Positions 16,713 through 24,929 of a DNA stretch of 26,366 nucleotides are shown in pieces. The stretch covers positions 1 to 26,366 of the forward strand of contig JAFDTZ010000008.1 in NCBI GenBank assembly GCA_019594305.1. Reading direction: 5' to 3'. Each line of letters opens with the position of its first letter. Position 1 is the first letter of the stretch. Under the pieces are notes generated by a model. It did not search any database. It was not told where the DNA came from and saw only the letters and a program-made list of their open reading frames with translations. The translations under genes and the position numbers were made by a program. Origin of the DNA: Thermoplasmata archaeon (lineage in GTDB: Archaea; Thermoplasmatota; Thermoplasmata; Halarchaeoplasmatales; Halarchaeoplasmataceae).

Positions 16713-17537
16713 ATGGCCACGGAAGAGTTTGAAGAAGAATTCGATGCTGCTGAATGTCCCACCTGTGGATCTATAGTCCCATCGGACGCATTGGAATGTA
16801 CCGAATGCGGTCAAAAGTTCGAAGAGGAATCAGAGTTATGGGAAGAAGAAGAGGATGACGAAGAATTCATCGAAGAAGATGAACCGTTAGAAGATGAAGA
16901 CGATTGGGGTGACTTCTGGGATGAAGAAGCTCCGGGAAAATTCAAACTCTACTTCGGCATCTTTTTAGTCCTTTTTGGATCCCTTGGTATGGGTCTGATG
17001 TCTTGGTTGCATAATCAACTCGAATGGAATCCTTTGGGTCTTGAAGGTTATGCTCCTGAAGTATACGGACCATATGATCAGATGCTCGGTGGTAGCGGAA
17101 CTATAGTTACCATCATCGGTATAGTACTGATCTTCCTCTGGATGAGAGAAGTAAATAGATACAGGGAAAAGATAGAACAACCCGCTAAAGGCGACACAGA
17201 TTACTTCGAAGATGAAGAGGAAGAAGTAGTGGAAGAGGAATACGAGTTCGGAGAGGTACCAGTACAAGAGGAACTGGACGAAATTCCATGCCCAGAATGT
17301 GGAGAAATGAATCCTGCAGACTCGACGGAATGTTGGATCTGCGGCTTTGCCTTCGAAGAAGGATTTGAAGACGTCGAAGAAGACGAAGATCTTGAAGAAG
17401 ACGAAGATGAGCCGGAAGAGGAAGAAGAACACATTAGATGCCCTAACTGTGGAACGAAAAACGAACCGGACGCAGATTTCTGTGCTAACTGTGAACACGA
17501 CTTGAGCGGTGGTACGGAGATTTGGGGCGAAGACTGA
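16713..17537 (+). CDS. Membrane protein with three zinc ribbons and acidic linkers
   Basis: This 274-residue protein has no recognised function. Zinc ribbon 1 uses C15, C18, C29 and C32. A very acidic linker follows, then two membrane helices (residues about 77-98 and 127-145), a second acidic linker, zinc ribbon 2 (C193, C196, C207, C210), another Asp/Glu run, and zinc ribbon 3 (C243, C246, C257, C260). Both soluble parts would lie on the same side of the membrane, presumably cytoplasmic. Ribbon 3 (CPNCGTKN...DFCANC) closely resembles ribbon 2 of the FHA protein at 19776-20411 (CPVCGTKN...KFCMSC). That resemblance and its position facing the kinase/phosphatase cluster suggest an adaptor in the same signalling system. 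This link is inference. Confidence 0.8.
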   Translation: MATEEFEEEFDAAECPTCGSIVPSDALECTECGQKFEEESELWEEEEDDEEFIEEDEPLEDEDDWGDFWDEEAPGKFKLYFGIFLVLFGSLGMGLMSWLHNQLEWNPLGLEGYAPEVYGPYDQMLGGSGTIVTIIGIVLIFLWMREVNRYREKIEQPAKGDTDYFEDEEEEVVEEEYEFGEVPVQEELDEIPCPECGEMNPADSTECWICGFAFEEGFEDVEEDEDLEEDEDEPEEEEEHIRCPNCGTKNEPDADFCANCEHDLSGGTEIWGED

Positions 17538-17580
17538 GCAAATATCTAATATCCCTCTCTCATTAGTGAAGAGAATAAAA

Positions 17581-17662
17581 CCCCTTTCTTTTTTTCATTT
17601 TTTTTAATGAAAAAGCAAAGAAGATCTTCGATTTTGTGGAGTTTTTTTCATTTTTTTTTAAT
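17581..17662 (+). terminator. Tandem T-rich terminators
   Basis: Two T tracts sit downstream of the zinc-ribbon membrane gene at 17585-17605 and 17642-17659. Both share a near-identical core, a T run, CA, a T8-T9 run, then AAT. T-rich tracts are the usual archaeal termination signal. The - strand PP2C gene ends just beyond. Confidence 0.55.
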
Positions 17663-17666
17663 AACA

Positions 17667-18482
17667 CTATATCTTCATTACAGTATCTCTTTTTAAAATC
17701 TCTTCTTTAGAAGGTAGATTTTCCGGTCGAACCATAACCACAGTGATATTATCTTTACCACCTTCGTCATTTGCGGCCTTGACCAGATTAATACAGCATT
17801 CCTTTGCCGAGGGTGAAGAATCGATTATTTCTATTATCTTCTCTCTAGTTACAAGGTCGGTAAGTCCGTCGCAGCATAGTAGTATTTGGTCTCCTTTCAA
17901 TAAGTAAGTAGTGTATAAATCCACCTCGACTGATCTCTTATCACCTATCGCTCGGGTGACGATATTTTCGTGCATTTTTGCACGCTCGCTTCGAGGTACC
18001 TCTATATCCTCCTCTGTAAGTTTACCTTTCTCCACTAGATGTTCTATCAGTGAATGATCTTTTGTTAACCTATGAAGCTTATTGTTTCTGTAGATGTACG
18101 TCCTACTATCTCCGACATTTGCAATAGTGAAAAATTCTCCCATCATAACGCCCATGGTTAGGGTTGTAGCCATCTTTCCTAGTCCACTCTCTTCCCACAT
18201 TGATATTATTTGGTTATTAGCCTCTTTAACAGAATCTTCGATCAATTCTTTTAGTTCGTCTTCTGCAGGTTTCGTTGTCTTTGAGAGAAGCGGATAAATG
18301 TTTTGGAAAATAATTGCAAGGGACTCTTTACTAGCAACTTCTCCTTTATCCTCACCACCTACTCCGTCGGCAACAGCAAAAAAACCTCTCTCTGTTCCTT
18401 CGATGGTGGTGAACCATGCTTCATAAGAATCTTCGTTAATCGCCTTTCTTAGACCGGTGTCCGTTATTGCTCCTACTTCCAT
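17667..18482 (-). CDS. PP2C-family Ser/Thr protein phosphatase
   Basis: This metal-dependent phosphatase removes phosphate from Ser/Thr. The 271 residues cover a complete PPM/PP2C domain of the bacterial Stp1/PrpC type: INEDS (E17, D18), ADGVGG (D39), GKMATTLTMG (102-111), NVGDSRTY (D125), CCDGLTD (D205) and DNITVV (D244). All metal-binding acidic residues are present, so it should be active. It is soluble, with no membrane segment. It lies 11 nt downstream of the kinase gene with a GGGGAT site overlapping the kinase stop, so kinase and phosphatase are co-transcribed and presumably antagonistic. Confidence 0.92.
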   Translation of the reverse strand: MEVGAITDTGLRKAINEDSYEAWFTTIEGTERGFFAVADGVGGEDKGEVASKESLAIIFQNIYPLLSKTTKPAEDELKELIEDSVKEANNQIISMWEESGLGKMATTLTMGVMMGEFFTIANVGDSRTYIYRNNKLHRLTKDHSLIEHLVEKGKLTEEDIEVPRSERAKMHENIVTRAIGDKRSVEVDLYTTYLLKGDQILLCCDGLTDLVTREKIIEIIDSSPSAKECCINLVKAANDEGGKDNITVVMVRPENLPSKEEILKRDTVMKI

Positions 18483-18493
18483 CTTTATATCCC

Positions 18494-19720
18494 CTATGTT
18501 ACTTCAGGGTTTCTGAAGAGTAATTCGATGCAAGGACCTCTTTTTTTATCATATCCTAGAGATATCTTGTCTCCATTATAAATCCTCCAACGTTGACCTC
18601 TTTCAAGCTGTTTCCAGATTCCTTCTTCATGCATATATATAGCTGTTCCGTTCTTGCTGTACATATCCTTCACCCAATATCCGAAACGATCCCTTTCCAA
18701 CCTTACATGAATATCTGACACATACTTACTCGAGATAGACAGATCCTTTGTCTTTTTTGCACCTTTTAACCCCTCCTCACGGCCTATCAGCATGTATTGC
18801 CCGGGTCTTATATCGATTGAATAACCTACGCCGCCCAATTGAAGGGTAGTCTTCTGGGGGCCTATCAACTTTTCACCCTTAATTGCATTCTTCATCTCGG
18901 TGACCGATTGAAAACGATCCTCCGGAAATATCTCTGTTGCTTTTAAAACTATGTCATTCATTTCCTTACTTATACTAGAATTGAACATAGAAGGCGGTCT
19001 CAGTTCATAAGGTGCGTAATAACATTCGTCGTTGTACCTCAGGTCTTTGCCAGTAAGAAGAAAGAACAAAGTAGTGCCTACGCCGTAAACATCAGTTCTT
19101 ATGTCTACAGCGCTTCTGCCTTTCTCTTGTTCAGGTGCACCATATCCGATAGTGAAAATCCTTGTTTTACCTGTAATATCCAGCCCTTCCCACTCGGCAA
19201 CGCTGCTTCCAAAATCTATTAGAGACAGTTTATTGGCATGGGTGATGATATTGGCTGGTTTAATGTCTCTATGGACTACCGGTTTGCTCAAGTTGTGTAG
19301 ATATTCTATTACATCTATAAGTTTAATTATGTATGTCTTTGCCTGGTCCTCGGTTAATGGTGTGTATTTATTAGGACCCACTTCCATTCTTTCGTAAAAG
19401 GTTTTACCCTGAATAAAACTGGTTGCAATATATGGTGGTGAGCAGTGGTCGTCATAATCTATCAAAGTCGGTATCTGTGGATGTTCACCAACACGATCGA
19501 GAATTTCTCTCTCTATCTTCAACTTTTTTTCGATTATATCTTTGTATGTACTGACCGCACCCGTATGATCCCATATGTTTGCGGACTTAACAACGCATGG
19601 ACTTTCATTACCGTACTCCGCAAAAAATACAGAACCGAAGCCACCTTCTCCTATCTTATTCTTTATGGCGATGTAGTTACCACGTTTTCCAGTTACCTTC
19701 ATTCCTTCTTTTAACTTCAT
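18494..19720 (-). CDS. Hanks-type Ser/Thr protein kinase with C-terminal FHA domain
   Basis: The 408-residue protein combines a complete eukaryote-like kinase domain with a phosphopeptide-binding FHA domain. Visible are the glycine loop GEGGFGSV (24-31), the ATP lysine K45 (VVK), the catalytic HRDIKPAN (150-157), IDFG (168-171) and APE (195-197). FHA residues lie at 309-397: GRE near 313, SSKYVSDIH (330-338) and NGT (357-359). HRD arginine suggests activation-loop phosphorylation. There is no membrane segment, unlike PknB-type kinases. ATG 19720 is preferred to GTG 19729 because AGTGAT lies 5 nt upstream. A TATA-like box at 19761-19770 indicates a promoter of its own inside the cluster. Confidence 0.92.
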   Translation of the reverse strand: MKLKEGMKVTGKRGNYIAIKNKIGEGGFGSVFFAEYGNESPCVVKSANIWDHTGAVSTYKDIIEKKLKIEREILDRVGEHPQIPTLIDYDDHCSPPYIATSFIQGKTFYERMEVGPNKYTPLTEDQAKTYIIKLIDVIEYLHNLSKPVVHRDIKPANIITHANKLSLIDFGSSVAEWEGLDITGKTRIFTIGYGAPEQEKGRSAVDIRTDVYGVGTTLFFLLTGKDLRYNDECYYAPYELRPPSMFNSSISKEMNDIVLKATEIFPEDRFQSVTEMKNAIKGEKLIGPQKTTLQLGGVGYSIDIRPGQYMLIGREEGLKGAKKTKDLSISSKYVSDIHVRLERDRFGYWVKDMYSKNGTAIYMHEEGIWKQLERGQRWRIYNGDKISLGYDKKRGPCIELLFRNPEVT

Positions 19721-19760
19721 ATCTATCACTGGTTGTTGGGTGGCTATAGTTGCCGATATT

Positions 19761-19770
19761 CTTTATATGA
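19761..19770 (-). promoter_or_regulatory. TATA-like box of the kinase-phosphatase pair
   Basis: TCATATAAAG on the - strand predicts a start near 19740, leaving a leader of about 20 nt before ATG 19720. It lies in the 55-nt gap after the zinc-ribbon-FHA gene. Confidence 0.5.
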
Positions 19771-19775
19771 GTCTT

Positions 19776-20411
19776 TTACTTTATTCTTACGCCTATCGTT
19801 ATTTCGCCTGCAGGTTTGATCTCATCGCCATCTTGTAATGGCATCTGACCTTGTCCTTGTATCTTAACTTCGCCCAAGTAGGTGTTGTTGGAGCTATTTT
19901 CATCTAACACGAAGAAATCTCCACCTTCTTTAGTTATACAAAAGTGATAAACGTCGGGTTTGTCGGGATTGCCCCTGCGAGTAAGGAATTTAAGTTTATC
20001 CTCGGGTATAGCACCTTGGAAATCCTCTCTTCCTATCACTAATTTATCACCGGTGAATTCAATTTCTTTTCCTCCTGGTAACATAAGCAACAGGTCTTTT
20101 TCCACTTCAACAGGCTCATCCACTGCCTCTTCGACCGCATCTTCACCGGATAGTTCTGCAGCACAACTCATACAGAATTTTGCTGTACCCGGATTTTTTG
20201 TACCGCAAACCGGGCAACGAAGGTCTTCTTCAGAGGGGATGTCCGAAGGTTCTTCCAAAGGTGTTTCTTCTACTTCGGGCTCTTCTTCCTGTTCTACAGG
20301 TGTTTCTTCATGCTCTTCCGCTTCTGCGACATCTAGTTTAATTCCACAAATATCGCAGTAACTTTTCTCATCGTCATCGTATTCTTTTCCGCATATTGAA
20401 CATATTTTCAT
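19776..20411 (-). CDS. Double zinc-ribbon FHA-domain protein
   Basis: The 211-residue protein has two zinc ribbons (C4, C7, C19, C22 and C66, C69, C80, C83) separated by a Glu/Pro-rich linker, and a second acidic linker. A C-terminal FHA domain follows (residues about 108-211): LVIGRED with G127-R128, HFCIT at 156-160, and NSSNNTYLG with the conserved N-T pair. FHA domains bind phosphothreonine, so this is a likely substrate or adaptor of the neighbouring kinase. It follows the vWA gene after 4 nt, with GGAGG-GAT-like sequence overlapping the vWA gene end, so the two are translationally linked. Partner identity is inferred from context. Confidence 0.87.
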   Translation of the reverse strand: MKICSICGKEYDDDEKSYCDICGIKLDVAEAEEHEETPVEQEEEPEVEETPLEEPSDIPSEEDLRCPVCGTKNPGTAKFCMSCAAELSGEDAVEEAVDEPVEVEKDLLLMLPGGKEIEFTGDKLVIGREDFQGAIPEDKLKFLTRRGNPDKPDVYHFCITKEGGDFFVLDENSSNNTYLGEVKIQGQGQMPLQDGDEIKPAGEITIGVRIK

Positions 20412-20415
20412 TTTA

Positions 20416-21729
20416 TCAATCCTCCAAGATCACGGTGGTTGACAGTGTACCCTTCTTGGCTTTTTTCTCTTCGTCGGTAAGGATAACAGTGTCTTTTTCC
20501 ATGATGGTTTCTTTTATCTGTGTGGCCCTATTGATTAAATCTTGGTCTGCACCATCGGATATCACCTCTGATGTCATCTTGATAACCGTATCCATCTTTG
20601 AGGAATCTCCATCGATAACATCTCTACCGAACAAACTTGCTTTGGCTGTCAGGAAGTGGTGTCTAGGACTGCTATCGTCCTCTTCACTATACTTTTCGGG
20701 GTCCGTAGTATAGGTGACTAAAACATCTTGAGAATGTTTATCGGAGATAGATACTTGTGCAATTCTAAAGGATCCTTCAGGTCTAGAGGGATAAAATATT
20801 TGAGCCACATAAGTTTGCTCTTCGCCTTCAACTAGATCACCTATAGGTATGATATAGCTACCTTCGATTATACGGATATCCTCCACATGTGAAACTTCAG
20901 GTTCCGCTTGATAGATGTCTCCAAGTTCGAATCCCTTTATCGGATTAATTATAATATCTGGCTTTATCATAGTGGTTTCTTTTATCCGCTTAGCCTCGGA
21001 TTTGAAAAGCTCTGTTATATCGGAGGCCATTTTCAGATGACGCCATTTACCCTTACGGCTGTGTTCGGCCAAAGCGATTAAAATATCTTCGCTGTAATCT
21101 CCTCCGATACCACCGCATGTGATAGAGATGTTTTCCGCCGCATACAATTCTGCGATATCTCTGAAATCTTCAACTAGATTGTGACCTACCGTGGGTTGTC
21201 CGTCGGAAAGAACTATCACTCGGTCGATTCTCTTTTCCGGTTCTACATCGGTGGCTAGTATCTCGTCCATGGCATTTTCGAGTGCGGTGAAAAGTGCTGT
21301 TCCTCCCTTCGCTTCGATCTGATCGATGCATTCAAGCATCTCACTCTTTTCAGGAGTAACTACTTCACTATCTAGCAAATTGTCGAGAAGTCCTTTTTCT
21401 TCCGCTCCTTCTTTCTTTCCCTTGCCTCTACATGCAAGCTTACAGACTTCGGAGAAGGATATCACACTCACATTGCTTACATCGTCAAGTCCTTCAACGA
21501 ACTGTTTGGCCGCTTCCTTTGCCATTTCGAGTTTCTGTTCAGACATCATTGAACCGCTGGAATCAATCAAAAGGACCACATTAGGTACTACACCCTTACC
21601 GCCTTCTATCTTTCCTGGTTCAACATCTATGCTCAAAAACAACGCACCGGCCCTTTGGGCGTCAGTGGGTAGTTTTTCTGCTTCCGCTTGTAAAAATTTT
21701 CTATTCAGTGTACAATTTATCGAGGGCAT
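20416..21729 (-). CDS. vWA-domain protein with intact MIDAS
   Basis: The 437-residue soluble protein has a von Willebrand factor A domain (residues about 48-230) with a complete metal-ion-dependent adhesion site: DSSGS (D56, S58, S60), T144 in GGTALF, and D176 in LSDGQPT. The C-terminal half (about 250-437) forms beta-rich segments and ends in charged helices. No signal peptide is visible, so it acts in the cytoplasm, probably as a metal-dependent scaffold. vWA plus kinase plus PP2C is a recurring bacterial combination (TerY-P type, type VI secretion regulators). It is first in a - strand cluster, with GGAG about 10 nt upstream of ATG 21729 and a TATA-like TTATTTAG near 21763-21770. Confidence 0.87.
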   Translation of the reverse strand: MPSINCTLNRKFLQAEAEKLPTDAQRAGALFLSIDVEPGKIEGGKGVVPNVVLLIDSSGSMMSEQKLEMAKEAAKQFVEGLDDVSNVSVISFSEVCKLACRGKGKKEGAEEKGLLDNLLDSEVVTPEKSEMLECIDQIEAKGGTALFTALENAMDEILATDVEPEKRIDRVIVLSDGQPTVGHNLVEDFRDIAELYAAENISITCGGIGGDYSEDILIALAEHSRKGKWRHLKMASDITELFKSEAKRIKETTMIKPDIIINPIKGFELGDIYQAEPEVSHVEDIRIIEGSYIIPIGDLVEGEEQTYVAQIFYPSRPEGSFRIAQVSISDKHSQDVLVTYTTDPEKYSEEDDSSPRHHFLTAKASLFGRDVIDGDSSKMDTVIKMTSEVISDGADQDLINRATQIKETIMEKDTVILTDEEKKAKKGTLSTTVILED

Positions 21730-21833
21730 TTATTATATCTCCTTTTTTTTACCATATGATTCTATCACTAAATAAGGTTTACTATTTTTTTAGAAAATGT
21801 CCCGAATAGAAAAATTCAAAACGGGAAACAGGA

Positions 21834-21876
21834 ATTTGTGAGATGCACGAAAAATAATACGAAACAAATCACAAAT
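21834..21876. promoter_or_regulatory. Inverted repeat between divergent vWA and surface-protein genes
   Basis: ATTTGTGA (21834-21841) and TCACAAAT (21869-21876) are perfect 8-bp inverted copies about 35 bp apart centre to centre, in the 21730-21994 gap. The spacing fits a dimer-bound operator or DNA loop rather than a terminator. The same gap holds a TATA-like box at 21915-21925 (AAATATTTATA) for the + strand gene. No small gene is recognised here. Confidence 0.35.
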
Positions 21877-21994
21877 GACACTTTTTATTTTGAAAAGGGT
21901 GTTTGATTCTGCAAAAATATTTATAGGTGGGCCCTCATGGCAGGCGCAAATCTAACTTTAGTAAATTGAATCATGTTCCATGGAGGAACCACAT

Positions 21995-24892
21995 ATGAAA
22001 CCAAAAGCAACAGGTAAGTCAGTAACCTGCTTGATAGCTCTTATTTTGATGCTGTCGGGTGTAATGGTGCTGAGCTGGGACGTAAGAGCGGAAGAACGAC
22101 TTGAAGGAAACATAGAGGGCACGGTCAATGCCCATGATGGTAGTATAATACCTGATGGATTCACGGTTCAACTTAAGGAACTATCTCAAGACGAATTGAT
22201 AACAGCCTCTACACAAGGTGGCTATTTTCTCTTTTCCGATATGGATGTGGGATTCTATGAGATCATCGTGCCATCCCAATCTCACTCAAGAAAAGGATAT
22301 CAAAGAAATTTTACAGAGATCTTCGAAGTAACCGAAGATGAAACGGTCTATCGTAATATCGAGGTAACTGTAAAACATCTTGATTTTAAGTTAAACGGAA
22401 CCGTGAGTGATGGTTATGGCGAACCGGTCGAGGGTGCCGTGGTAACTCTGTCTGACGGTGATCTATATCACTCTCATACCTATGTAGAAATGGTAGAAGA
22501 AGATAATGTTACCAAAGCATACTACGAAATCCTCGCATATGATGGCACATTCGATATCAGGATAGAAGCGGAAGGATATGCGCCAAATATTACCTTCGAC
22601 TACCATGTAACTTCAGACGAAACGAGAAATGTAACACTAATGGAATCTCCAATAGTAAGCGGATATATATGGACTATTGAAGAAGGCAAAGAGAAAGCCG
22701 TAAGAAATCCTTCGGAAATCACCCTAATAAACAAAGACGATGATAAGATTATTAGGAATACGATGCCGGAAGGTAGCCCATGGTTCTATATAGGCGCAAC
22801 GCCGGGCAATTATTTGCTGGTTGTGAGTGCGCAAGGACATATGCCGTATATAGATGATATCACAGTTGAAGAAAACAATGTACCATTGGGTAGAAAGTTC
22901 GTTGACTCCTTGGAAGACGAGGAAATAAACACAGAGATATCATTTGACGGATGGAATAATGTCAACGTAGAGAGACACCGCACTCTTCACGCAAACAGCC
23001 GTATCATGGGTCTTGATTATTGGTATCTGGGTAATCTTGCCATGCAAATAGATATGGCTCTAGGTGATGGAGATATGGTTCTTACTTCGACAGAGTTAAA
23101 CGAGTTCAAAGATTGGCTCGAATACAGAGAAGCGAACGTACCTTCAACTCAGAACCTTATCAAACTCAACGGCATACCTTACACACTTGAAAGCTATTCT
23201 ACTGATTTCTCAGAACTGGATGAATTACTCGGTGATGTAACCCAAACGACAGCCATGGATATGACGGTTAGTTCAACCCTAAGCTACTCCACTGATGAAG
23301 ATATATCGGACGAAAACGGATTGTTAGTGGACCTGTATGTTTGCAACGATCGATTGGAAGGTAATCTTGTAGATTATGAATACACCCTTGTACTACCCGA
23401 AGAACCTGTGAGGTACAAGAGAGTTTCATCCGATAACGAGGTCATACCTCAGGGAGTCGATGTTTCGGGATATACTAACATTGTTATCGACCCCGGTATG
23501 GGTATAGGAAAGTCTCATTTGACCTTTGACATAAGAGAGGTCGAAGAGGGCGAGGTGTTCTTAACCATCGAAGAAGGGGTTCATTCATATCTCGAGAACG
23601 AAACATATATTGTAAAACAGGGCGTCAATATCACTTGTGTAGCCGATTTCGTCAATCCGTATGATGAATTGGGAGATAACTATACATGGACCTTGGACGG
23701 TATCGACATAGAACAATACGATCCTGAGATTGTATATGTATTCGAGGACGAAGGCGAGTTCAATCTTGAAGTCACCGTTATCGATACCGGTGGATTGGAA
23801 GTCACCAACCATACTATGGTCATAGTCGACGGAAGCGGACCTACCGGAGATATAGAAGTTGACAATAGAACCGTCAACGAAAGGGAACCGATGGAGTTCA
23901 GTGCCTACAATTTCACAGATGTAAGCGACATACGAGATTACACTTGGAACTTCAGCGATGGTACTGAACATGTTATGGGAGTTAACGTCACCCACTCCTT
24001 CGAACTGTACGGTACATACGAAGTTTCGGTAAACGTTACCGACAGGTTGGGTAACTGGAATGTAGAGACCATCAGCATCACAGTTCTAGATGCCACAGAC
24101 CCTGTAGCAAGATTCGCTGTTACCTATGACGATGAGAGACTCGAGAGTGATAATATTACGGTGCTCAGACTACAAAGAGGTCAGGAATTCACGTTGAACG
24201 CTTCATTATCATACGACCCACCTGGTTTGGACGATATCCAAGGTGAAGTGGAAGTATGGTGGTGGATAACCGGTACCGATTACGGCTCATCTGAAAAACT
24301 GATAGAGAACTACACCTTCAACGAGGTCGGAACCTACAGGATATCACTCAATGTAACGGATGACGCAGGTAATTATCACAATATATCGCGCAACGTAGAA
24401 GTTACTCCCGGGCCCGCACCTAACCTTGAGATAACCGAGGTGACACTCTCAACCGAAGACCTTGTTCCCGGAAAGAAGGTTCAAGTGATAACCAATGTGA
24501 CCAATTACGGAACTGCAAACGCTACAAACATAATTGTCGTGTTCAGATTGGACGGAAGTGTAAAATCGGTAACAACAAGATTCTATACTACCATGAAAAA
24601 CGAGTCCATGGAGCAGACCATACCTGCCGGTGAGTACAGACTTATCAAGTTCGATTGGACTCCCGATAACGACGGCGATATAAGATTGACTGTTAACGTT
24701 ACCGACAGTATGGAGCCCGAATTCTGGATCACGGACAACGAAGTAGAGATAACGGTGAATGTAAGTCCGCCTGCATGGAGAAAATATATCGGATATGTAC
24801 TGGTACCCGTTATTATTATCGGTGTGACGGTAGGACTCTACTTCTACAAGGACAAGATCAAAGAATTGCTCAACAGAAAGGGCGAAGAATAG
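21995..24892 (+). CDS. Large secreted membrane-anchored protein (CarboxypepD-like, EF-hand-like, PKD, CARDB domains)
   Basis: The 965-residue protein starts with a signal peptide (hydrophobic core residues about 10-27). It then has two or three carboxypeptidase-regulatory-like beta domains (about 35-300; for example GTVSDGYGEPVEGAVVTLSD) and an EF-hand-like loop near residue 355 (DMALGDGD..LTSTELNEF). A further region precedes three PKD domains (about 547-612, 618-698, 699-805; TWNFSDG, THSFELYGTYEVSVNVTD) and a CARDB domain (about 808-923). One C-terminal membrane helix (931-952) is followed by a short basic tail. Many NxT/S sites suggest glycosylation. ATG 21995 is preferred to ATG 21980 because GGAGG (21982-21986) lies 8 nt upstream of it. 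It is probably a surface or S-layer-associated protein; function unknown. Confidence 0.85.
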   Translation: MKPKATGKSVTCLIALILMLSGVMVLSWDVRAEERLEGNIEGTVNAHDGSIIPDGFTVQLKELSQDELITASTQGGYFLFSDMDVGFYEIIVPSQSHSRKGYQRNFTEIFEVTEDETVYRNIEVTVKHLDFKLNGTVSDGYGEPVEGAVVTLSDGDLYHSHTYVEMVEEDNVTKAYYEILAYDGTFDIRIEAEGYAPNITFDYHVTSDETRNVTLMESPIVSGYIWTIEEGKEKAVRNPSEITLINKDDDKIIRNTMPEGSPWFYIGATPGNYLLVVSAQGHMPYIDDITVEENNVPLGRKFVDSLEDEEINTEISFDGWNNVNVERHRTLHANSRIMGLDYWYLGNLAMQIDMALGDGDMVLTSTELNEFKDWLEYREANVPSTQNLIKLNGIPYTLESYSTDFSELDELLGDVTQTTAMDMTVSSTLSYSTDEDISDENGLLVDLYVCNDRLEGNLVDYEYTLVLPEEPVRYKRVSSDNEVIPQGVDVSGYTNIVIDPGMGIGKSHLTFDIREVEEGEVFLTIEEGVHSYLENETYIVKQGVNITCVADFVNPYDELGDNYTWTLDGIDIEQYDPEIVYVFEDEGEFNLEVTVIDTGGLEVTNHTMVIVDGSGPTGDIEVDNRTVNEREPMEFSAYNFTDVSDIRDYTWNFSDGTEHVMGVNVTHSFELYGTYEVSVNVTDRLGNWNVETISITVLDATDPVARFAVTYDDERLESDNITVLRLQRGQEFTLNASLSYDPPGLDDIQGEVEVWWWITGTDYGSSEKLIENYTFNEVGTYRISLNVTDDAGNYHNISRNVEVTPGPAPNLEITEVTLSTEDLVPGKKVQVITNVTNYGTANATNIIVVFRLDGSVKSVTTRFYTTMKNESMEQTIPAGEYRLIKFDWTPDNDGDIRLTVNVTDSMEPEFWITDNEVEITVNVSPPAWRKYIGYVLVPVIIIGVTVGLYFYKDKIKELLNRKGEE

Positions 24893-24908
24893 AATTAAGT
24901 CCACAAAA

Positions 24909-24929
24909 CCTTTTCTTTTTTTCTATTTT
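24909..24929 (+). terminator. T-rich terminator after the large surface protein
   Basis: An interrupted T tract (TTTTCTTTTTTTCTATTTT, 24911-24929) begins 18 nt after the stop, in the 36-nt gap before the convergent argS gene. Confidence 0.5.

Noticed and set aside
17667..21729. Tellurite-resistance or type VI secretion locus
   Set aside because: No TerD/TerC or secretion structural genes are present; only the kinase, phosphatase, FHA and vWA parts are shared.
24449..24904. 151-codon - strand open frame over the CARDB region
   Set aside because: It is antisense to the surface protein, lacks a recognisable domain and start signals.
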